From an uncultured Rhodospirillaceae bacterium (GTDB lineage: Bacteria > Pseudomonadota > Alphaproteobacteria > Rhodospirillales > UBA2165): 11,751 nucleotides of DNA. Shown here one piece after another: positions 6,461 through 11,751 of this stretch. The first letter of the stretch is position 1. Each line of letters begins with the position of its first letter. Under the pieces are notes generated by a model. It was not told where the DNA came from. It was given only the letters and a program-made list of their open reading frames with translations, and did not search any database. The position numbers and the translations under genes are program-made. The stretch spans positions 1-11,751 of the forward strand of contig CAJWIB010000046.1 of assembly GCA_913041095.1 (NCBI GenBank). The letters are read 5' to 3'.

Positions 6461-7966
6461 ATGAAAACTTCCTTTGCCAAACCAGGATTGCCCACAACGG
6501 GTATTGTTGTTGTCAGCGCCAACGCCGGCAGCAAACTTTCTGCCACCGCCAGCAAGCTGAATAAAAAAACCGGCGGTGCGCTCACGCGGGCGATCAAAGC
6601 CAGCAATTTTGAGGGCAAAAAAGGCCAGTCGCTGAACGTCATGGCGCCGGCCGGGACGCGGCTTGACCGGGTTATGGTCGTCGGGCTTGGCAAAGCAGAC
6701 GAAGTCACCGAGCTTGAAATGCAAAAACTTGGCGGCCGGATTTATGCCGGCACCAAGCAAGGCATAAAAGGCACGGTGGCAATTGCGGTTGATGCGGTCA
6801 AAGATGTCAAGATGAGTGCCGGTGATATTGCCGCCGAGATCGCTTACGGCGCCCAGCTTCGCTCCTACCGGTTCGATAAATATAAAACCAAGCAAAAACC
6901 AAAGGATAAACCGAAACTCAAATCCATTACCTTGCATTGCACCGGATTTGCCAAGGCACGTAAAAATTATACCCGTCTGGGTAAAATCGCCAATGGTGTT
7001 TTCTTTACCCGCGATTTGGTCTCAGAGCCCTCGAACGTCATCTATCCGGACACCCTCGCTAAACAGGCCAAGAGCTTGGAAAAGCTCGGCGTTAAAGTGC
7101 AAATCCTTGGTGAAGCACAAATGCGGCGGCTCGGTATGGGCGCCTTATTGGGCGTCGGTCAGGGCAGTATTCGCGAGTCGAAAATGGTCGTCATGCAATG
7201 GCAGGGCGGACCAAAAAGCAGAGGCAAAGAAGCCCAGCCGGTTGCTTTCGTCGGTAAGGGCGTAACCTTTGATACCGGCGGTATTTCGATCAAACCATCG
7301 GCTGGCATGGAAGATATGAAATGGGATATGGGCGGCGCTGGTGCGGTTATTGGTTTGATGAAAGCGCTTGCCGGTCGCAAAGCCAAAGCCAATGTCGTCG
7401 GTGTGGTTGGGCTGGTCGAGAACATGCCGGGCGGTAATGCCCAGCGGCCGGGCGATATCGTCACCTCGATGTCCGGGCAGACCATTGAAGTCTTAAACAC
7501 CGATGCTGAGGGGCGGCTGGTGCTGGCCGATGCGCTGCACTACACCAATAACCGCTTTAAACCGAAATTCATGGTTAATCTGGCGACCCTGACCGGCGCG
7601 ATCATTGTCTCGCTCGGCAGCCATCATGCCGGTCTGTTCTCCAACAATGATCAATTGTCGGAACGTCTCACCAAGGCGGGTACGGAAGTGGAAGAGAAAC
7701 TCTGGCGTCTGCCGCTGGACGAAGCTTACGACAAAATGATTAATTCCCAAGCGGCTGATATGCAAAATATTGGCGGCCGGGGGGCCGGCAGTATAACTGC
7801 CGCCCAATTTTTGCAACGCTTTGTCGGCAAAACGCCATGGGCACATTTGGATATTGCCGGAGTGACCTGGTCCAAAACCGATGCGCCGACCGTGCCCAAA
7901 GGCGGCACGGCGTTCGGTGTGCGGCTGCTCGACCGCCTCGTCGCCAATCATTACGAAAAGAGTTAA
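6461..7966 (+). CDS. pepA: leucyl aminopeptidase (PepA, M17 family)
   Basis: The 501-residue protein is a cytoplasmic dinuclear-metal aminopeptidase that removes N-terminal residues from peptides; the E. coli family member also binds DNA in site-specific recombination and regulation. The N-terminal macro-like domain covers about 1-160 and includes MVVGLGKADE. The catalytic domain carries VGKGVTFDTGGISIKP (Lys266, Asp271, Lys278), MKWDMGGAGAV (Asp289) and the M17 signature NTDAEGRL (Asp348, Glu350, Arg352). These line up with E. coli Lys270, Asp275, Lys282, Asp293, Asp352, Glu354 and Arg356 at a constant offset of four, so the site looks intact. Length is normal. AGAGGA at 6451-6456 lies a few bases before the ATG and supports this start. 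The holC and lptF/lptG genes often found beside pepA in other proteobacteria are absent here. Confidence 0.97.
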   Translation: MKTSFAKPGLPTTGIVVVSANAGSKLSATASKLNKKTGGALTRAIKASNFEGKKGQSLNVMAPAGTRLDRVMVVGLGKADEVTELEMQKLGGRIYAGTKQGIKGTVAIAVDAVKDVKMSAGDIAAEIAYGAQLRSYRFDKYKTKQKPKDKPKLKSITLHCTGFAKARKNYTRLGKIANGVFFTRDLVSEPSNVIYPDTLAKQAKSLEKLGVKVQILGEAQMRRLGMGALLGVGQGSIRESKMVVMQWQGGPKSRGKEAQPVAFVGKGVTFDTGGISIKPSAGMEDMKWDMGGAGAVIGLMKALAGRKAKANVVGVVGLVENMPGGNAQRPGDIVTSMSGQTIEVLNTDAEGRLVLADALHYTNNRFKPKFMVNLATLTGAIIVSLGSHHAGLFSNNDQLSERLTKAGTEVEEKLWRLPLDEAYDKMINSQAADMQNIGGRGAGSITAAQFLQRFVGKTPWAHLDIAGVTWSKTDAPTVPKGGTAFGVRLLDRLVANHYEKS

Positions 7967-8001
7967 AACCCGAGGACCGTCACCCCGGCCCTGAGCCGCT
8001 G

Positions 8002-8024
8002 CTGTCAATCGGGGACAGGATTTT
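8002..8024 (+). terminator. weak candidate terminator after pepA
   Basis: CTGTC (8002-8006) and GACAG (8014-8018) can pair into a 5 bp stem with a 7 base loop, followed by GATTTT. pepA and hemA converge across 7967-8188, so terminators are expected here, but this stem is short and the T-run is only four bases. The rest of the spacer has a coding-like + strand stretch (about 8032-8207, including HAPEGDILVTTSDTDRACHK) with no start and with stops on both sides. I do not recognise it. Confidence 0.2.
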
Positions 8025-8188
8025 GGCATGATATTTCAACAAACCAGACGGTGATTTTCCTGCCCCCAATGCAACACCGGTCCATGCGCCCGAAGGGGAC
8101 ATTTTGGTCACCACCTCAGATACCGATAGAGCATGCCATAAAAGTGTCCTCGAACCATACATCAGGTCCGGAGTGATATTGTGTGTCC

Positions 8189-9400
8189 TTAAGCCGCTTG
8201 TTTGAGCCCCAGTTGACCCCAGACTTTTTGCAAGGAACTGACCAGATGATCCATCAACTCGTCGTTATGCAACGGCGTTGGTGTAAAGCGCAGGCGCTCG
8301 GTACCACGCGGCACGGTCGGATAGTTGATCGACTGCACATAGATACTGTGATTGAACAGCAATTCATCGCTGGCCTGTTTACACAGCACCGAGTCACCCA
8401 CCATCACTGGCACAATATGGGTAACTGACGGCATTACTGGAATGCCAACATCGGTGAGGCGTCGCTTGAGCATTGCCGCGCGTTCCTGATGCTGTTCGCG
8501 CAGTTCATTGTGTTCGCGGATATATTTGATGCTGGCCAACGCACCGGCAGCAACAGCTGGAGGCATCGAAGATGAAAAAATAAAGCCATCTCCATAAGAG
8601 CGGATAAAGTCACACATTGGGCTTGAGCCCGCAACATAACCGCCAACAACGCCAAAGCCTTTAGCCAGTGTGCCTTGGATAATATCGAGCCGGTCCATCA
8701 AGCCATCGCGTTCAGCAATACCGGCACCATGTTGGCCATAGAGGCCAACCGCATGAACTTCGTCGATGAAAGTGAGGGCATCATATTTATCAGCCAGATC
8801 ACAGATTTCTTTGATCTGCGCAACATCACCATCCATCGAATAAACCGATTCAAAGGCGATCATTTTGGGCCGGTCCGGGCCGACTTCCTTCAATTTTGCT
8901 TCCAAATCCACCAGATCATTATGTTTGAAGATCATTTTGTCGGAGCGCGAGTGGCGAATGCCGGCGATCATTGAATTGTGGTTGAGCGCATCGGAAATAA
9001 TGACAAGTTCCGGCATCATCTGGCCGATGGTGCTGAGGGTTGTCAGGTTGGCGACATAACCAGAGGTGAATATAAGACCGGCTTCTTTGTTGTGCAGGCT
9101 GGCGAGCTCTTCTTCGAGCAGCACATGAAAGTGGTTGGTGCCGGAAATATTCCGCGTACCACCCGCACCGGCGCCGCACTTATCAACAGCTTCGTGCATC
9201 GCATCAATGACAACCCGGCTTTGACCCATTCCCAGATAGTCATTTGAGCACCACACCGTAATATCGGCAGTACCGTCTTTCTGATAGTTTTTAGCAGTCG
9301 GGAAATTACCCGCCTCACGTTCCAAATCGGCGAAGACGCGGTAACGTCCTTCTACTTTCAGAGCAGCGACCTTATCGGCAAAGAACTGGTCGTAATTCAT
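8189..9400 (-). CDS. hemA: 5-aminolevulinate synthase (C4 heme pathway)
   Basis: The 403-residue PLP enzyme condenses glycine with succinyl-CoA to give 5-aminolevulinate, the first tetrapyrrole precursor. Seen directly: EGRYRVFADLER (17-28), TVWCSNDYLGMGQ, the glycine-rich GAGAGGTRNISGT (77-89), FIDEVHAVGLYG with the cofactor-binding Asp213, and GTLAKGFGVVGGY with the PLP lysine Lys247, close to Lys248 of Rhodobacter ALAS. The C-terminal RGTERLRFTPTPLH is also typical. The frame is open to a TTG at 9406, but GGAGA at 9408-9412 is only one base from that TTG and seven from the ATG at 9400, so I chose the ATG; the protein then begins MNYDQFF like its relatives. It is downstream of the aminotransferase gene with an AT-rich 107 bp gap that may hold its own promoter. 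Family and function are secure. Confidence 0.97.
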   Translation of the reverse strand: MNYDQFFADKVAALKVEGRYRVFADLEREAGNFPTAKNYQKDGTADITVWCSNDYLGMGQSRVVIDAMHEAVDKCGAGAGGTRNISGTNHFHVLLEEELASLHNKEAGLIFTSGYVANLTTLSTIGQMMPELVIISDALNHNSMIAGIRHSRSDKMIFKHNDLVDLEAKLKEVGPDRPKMIAFESVYSMDGDVAQIKEICDLADKYDALTFIDEVHAVGLYGQHGAGIAERDGLMDRLDIIQGTLAKGFGVVGGYVAGSSPMCDFIRSYGDGFIFSSSMPPAVAAGALASIKYIREHNELREQHQERAAMLKRRLTDVGIPVMPSVTHIVPVMVGDSVLCKQASDELLFNHSIYVQSINYPTVPRGTERLRFTPTPLHNDELMDHLVSSLQKVWGQLGLKQAA

Positions 9401-9507
9401 GCTCAAATCTCCATTATCATCCTGGTTTTTACGTTAATTGTTTCGATTTTTATTAAATATACTAAATAAATTGGATAAATCACCCCGTTTGCCATGGATT
9501 TTTCAAT
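9401..9507 (-). promoter_or_regulatory. hemA leader: Shine-Dalgarno and candidate promoter
   Basis: Read on the - strand, this gap is strongly AT-rich in the middle. TATATT at 9461-9456 is a one-mismatch -10 box, with no clear -35 at 17 bases (GGTGAT at 9484-9479). GGAGA at 9412-9408 is a good ribosome binding site for hemA. No strong terminator for the upstream aminotransferase gene is visible, so read-through is also possible. Confidence 0.3.
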
Positions 9508-10890
9508 TTATTTCAATCCGAGGTCAGCTGTTACATCGAGCGTTTCATCCAAGGATTGTTCTACCACAGCTAATATTTCATTTATTTGATAATTGTCAAT
9601 TATCAAAGGTGGGGCAAAGGCCAGCGTATCGCCCATGGCGCGCGAAATGAGGCCATTGGCTTGAGCACGGTTGGCGAGATGGGCGCCAATACCGTCTGAA
9701 ACCTCAAAAATTTCCCGGGTTTCCTTGTTTTTTACTACCTCCAGGGCACCTAAAAGACCGACACCACGGGCCTCGCCAACCAACGGATGATCGGCTAATT
9801 TGGCCAAGCCATCCTGCAAAGTGGGGGTGACCAACTGGACATGGCTAACCAAATCCATTTCTTCGTAAATCTTCAAAGTTTCCAATGCAACGGCGCACGG
9901 CACCGGATGTCCGCCATAAGTAAAGCCGTGGCCAAAAATGCCGATTTTTTCACTTTCAGTGACCATAAGTTGAAAAATTTCATCCGATACCATTAAGGCG
10001 GAAATCGGTAAATAGCCGGAAGAAAGGGCCTTGGCGACGGTAATCATGTCGGGTTTGAGGTCATAGGTCTCGGTGCCGAACATATTACCGGTGCGGCCAA
10101 ATCCGCAGATCACTTCATCAACCACAAAAAGAATATCGTATTCCTGGAGGACCGGCTGAATTTTTTCAAAATAGGTCGCCGGTGGCGGAATGACCCCACC
10201 GGCCCCCATCACCGGTTCGGCAAAAAAGGCAGCGATGGTCTCAGGTCCCTCATCGAGGATGAGTTTTCGCAAATTTTCGGCGCAGCGGGTAGCGAACTCC
10301 TCTTCGCTATCGCCGTCCTCACAAAAGTGATAATGGTGTGGACAGTCCGTATGGAGTACACGATCCAATGGCAAATCGAAATCCCGGTGGTTATTGGACA
10401 GCCCGGTTAGGCTCGCCGTCATTAAGGTCACCCCATGATAGGCTTTCTCCCGGGCGATGATCTTTTTCTTCTCTGTCCTGCCGCGGGCATTGTTGATGTA
10501 CCAGATAATTTTCACTGCCGTATCGTTGGCTTCCGAGCCTGAATTGGCAAAAAACACCTTCGACATCGGCACCGGCGCAAGCTCGATCAGCCGTTCCGCT
10601 AGGTCAATCGCCGTCGGATGGGATTTGCTGCCAAAGGAGTGGTAGAAGGGGAGTTGCTCCATCGCTTTGGTTGCCGCCTCGACGAGACGTTTATTGTCGA
10701 AACCAAGAGCCGTGCACCAAAGTCCGGCCAGACCTTCGATATATTTATTACCGGCCTCATCATAGACGTAAACACCATCGCCCTTGGTGATCACCAGCGG
10801 GCCGGTTTCCTGATGCGCCGCTAAATTGGTATAGGGATGCAGGAAATTTTCAATGTCGCGATTTGCGAGTGAATTTGATAGTTGGGTCAT
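9508..10890 (-). CDS. class III PLP aminotransferase (omega-amino acid:pyruvate type)
   Basis: The 460-residue protein is a fold-type I, class III aminotransferase that moves the terminal amino group of a substrate such as beta-alanine, taurine, a diamine or an aromatic amine to a keto acid, probably pyruvate. Motifs: FLHPYTNLAAHQ near the N-terminus, EGLAGLWCTALGF (52-64), FFANSGSEANDTAVK (113-127, phosphate loop), KAYHGVT (149-155), FAEPVMGAGGV (223-233), VVDEVICGFGRTG (256-268, Asp258 facing the pyridine nitrogen) and VAKALSSGYLPISA with the PLP lysine Lys287. The GLWC and HPYT patterns are those of the omega-transaminase subgroup rather than acetylornithine or glutamate-semialdehyde enzymes. 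Its ATG overlaps the manC stop by one base (TGATG at 10892-10888), so the two are probably translationally coupled. The true substrate cannot be read from the sequence. Confidence 0.93.
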   Translation of the reverse strand: MTQLSNSLANRDIENFLHPYTNLAAHQETGPLVITKGDGVYVYDEAGNKYIEGLAGLWCTALGFDNKRLVEAATKAMEQLPFYHSFGSKSHPTAIDLAERLIELAPVPMSKVFFANSGSEANDTAVKIIWYINNARGRTEKKKIIAREKAYHGVTLMTASLTGLSNNHRDFDLPLDRVLHTDCPHHYHFCEDGDSEEEFATRCAENLRKLILDEGPETIAAFFAEPVMGAGGVIPPPATYFEKIQPVLQEYDILFVVDEVICGFGRTGNMFGTETYDLKPDMITVAKALSSGYLPISALMVSDEIFQLMVTESEKIGIFGHGFTYGGHPVPCAVALETLKIYEEMDLVSHVQLVTPTLQDGLAKLADHPLVGEARGVGLLGALEVVKNKETREIFEVSDGIGAHLANRAQANGLISRAMGDTLAFAPPLIIDNYQINEILAVVEQSLDETLDVTADLGLK

Positions 10891-11751
10891 CAGTCGCGTC
10901 CATATTGATCGTCAAAGCGTTCGATATCATCTTCGCCGAGATAGTCACCGGATTGTACTTCAATGAGCTGCAGGTCGCTCTCGGCTTTGTTTTCAATCCG
11001 GTGCTTCATTCCAATCGGAATATAGGTTGATTGGTTTTTCTCGAGTTCAATGATTTCTTCACCACGGGTAACGATGGCGATGCCGGAAACCACCACCCAA
11101 TGTTCGGCTCTTTGCCGGTGGCGCTGCAAGGATATTTTGGCGCCCGGCTTGAGGCTTAATACTTTGACCTGAAAACGGTCACGCATTTCGAGCGTCTGAT
11201 ACCAGCCCCAAGGGCGGTAGACTTTGGCATGCGAAATATGCTCTGACCGGCCGGTGGCCTTCAAATCATCAACCACGAGCTTGACGTTTTGAGAGGCTTC
11301 TTTGGTGGAAACCAGGATGGCGTCCTCGGTGGCTATAACAACCGTATCGGCAAGGCCGACGGCGGCAACTAATTTATCTTCAGAGCGGATGAGCGAGTTT
11401 GCAGTGTCTTTGAGTAGGACATCACCGGCGGTGACGTTGCCGGCCTGGTCTTTATCCAGCACCTGCCAGAGCGCATCCCAAGAGCCGACATCACTCCAGC
11501 CCATATCGACCGGTACAACCGCGACGTCAGCAGACTTCTCCATCACCGCATAATCGATAGAGTCGGCGGGGCAGGTGGCAAAGGCCTCTTTATCCAAGCG
11601 ATGATAATCCAGATCATTGGTGCTTTTGGCGACGGCTTTCCGGCAGGCGGCGGCAATACCGGGTGACAAGCGTTCCAGCTCGGCCATAAACCTAGAAACG
11701 GTAAAAAGAAAAATGCCGCCATTCCAAAAATAATTACCTTCTTCGATGAAT
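10890..11751 (-). CDS. manC: mannose-1-phosphate guanylyltransferase / mannose-6-phosphate isomerase (ManC type), 5'-truncated by the window
   Basis: The frame stays open to the right edge, so the internal ATG at 11687 is not the start. Upstream residues EEGNYFWNGGIFLFTVSRF (about 11748-11688) match the family's YxWNSGMFLF segment. About 286 C-terminal residues are visible of a usual 465-480. The visible part has the end of the nucleotidyltransferase domain (SIDYAVMEKSADVAVVP, MGWSDVGSWDALW) followed by a cupin-fold isomerase domain with YRPWGWYQTL, LQRHRQRAEHWVVVSG, the stretch around IPIGMKHRIEN, and LIEVQSGDYLGEDDIERFDD. The enzyme makes GDP-mannose from mannose-1-phosphate and GTP, and its cupin half can interconvert fructose-6-phosphate and mannose-6-phosphate. 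Products feed exopolysaccharide, LPS or GDP-sugar synthesis. The stop overlaps the start of the next gene by one base. Close synonyms are xanB, algA and cpsB. Confidence 0.93.
   Translation of the reverse strand, partial: FIEEGNYFWNGGIFLFTVSRFMAELERLSPGIAAACRKAVAKSTNDLDYHRLDKEAFATCPADSIDYAVMEKSADVAVVPVDMGWSDVGSWDALWQVLDKDQAGNVTAGDVLLKDTANSLIRSEDKLVAAVGLADTVVIATEDAILVSTKEASQNVKLVVDDLKATGRSEHISHAKVYRPWGWYQTLEMRDRFQVKVLSLKPGAKISLQRHRQRAEHWVVVSGIAIVTRGEEIIELEKNQSTYIPIGMKHRIENKAESDLQLIEVQSGDYLGEDDIERFDDQYGRD

Noticed and set aside
6314..6937. 207-codon - strand open frame opposite the flippase end and pepA start
   Set aside because: It is antisense to the conserved pepA N-terminal domain and its ribosome binding site; no domain is recognisable.
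7493..8029. 178-codon - strand open frame opposite the pepA 3' half
   Set aside because: It mirrors the conserved M17 catalytic region on the other strand and has no family features.
9508..10890. Aminotransferase as glutamate-1-semialdehyde aminomutase (HemL), given hemA next door
   Set aside because: The organism uses the C4 route through ALAS, and the DEVICGFGRTG and GLWC patterns fit omega-type aminotransferases, not HemL.
10890..11687. A complete 265-residue manC-like gene starting at 11687
   Set aside because: The frame is open to the window edge and the upstream residues match the conserved nucleotidyltransferase domain, so the ATG is internal.
1..11751. Defence island, prophage, CRISPR array or toxin-antitoxin pair
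   Set aside because: No regular repeats, no phage, nuclease or toxin families, and no integrase or tRNA attachment site are visible; all intact genes belong to known metabolic or envelope families.

Overview
The window looks like chromosomal DNA of an alphaproteobacterium, probably from a marine or Rhodospirillales-like lineage (the order is a guess). The main evidence is a C4-pathway 5-aminolevulinate synthase (hemA) and a periplasmic EipB/DUF1849-family protein, both typical of Alphaproteobacteria. The AspRS also has the alphaproteobacterial QAPQ form of its active-site loop. GC content is around 50% by eye, with AT-rich intergenic regions. I see no rRNA, tRNA, CRISPR array, integrase or complete insertion sequence.

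Left half, + strand: a RutE-like malonic semialdehyde reductase/nitroreductase (128-793); aspS (902-2746); a 577 bp gene-poor spacer with a possible decayed coding fragment; an EipB-like envelope protein (3324-4151) whose 3' end is frameshifted; a 75-93 bp near-perfect inverted repeat (4171-4263); an AmrS-type radical SAM enzyme (4286-5350); a YbhN/flippase-like membrane protein (5400-6365); and pepA (6461-7966).

Right half, - strand, converging on pepA: reading in transcription order from the right edge, a 5'-truncated manC (GDP-mannose synthesis), a class III omega-type aminotransferase joined to it by a TGATG stop/start overlap, and then hemA after a 101 bp AT-rich gap.

Most of this is housekeeping: translation, heme precursor synthesis, peptide turnover and envelope or polysaccharide biosynthesis. 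I found no convincing new multi-gene system. The points most worth a second look are the one-base frameshift that removes the conserved C-terminal strand and cysteine of the EipB homologue, the long palindromic element just downstream of it that also forms the amrS leader, the amrS gene without its usual Memo/AMMECR1 partners, and the unusual manC-aminotransferase coupling.
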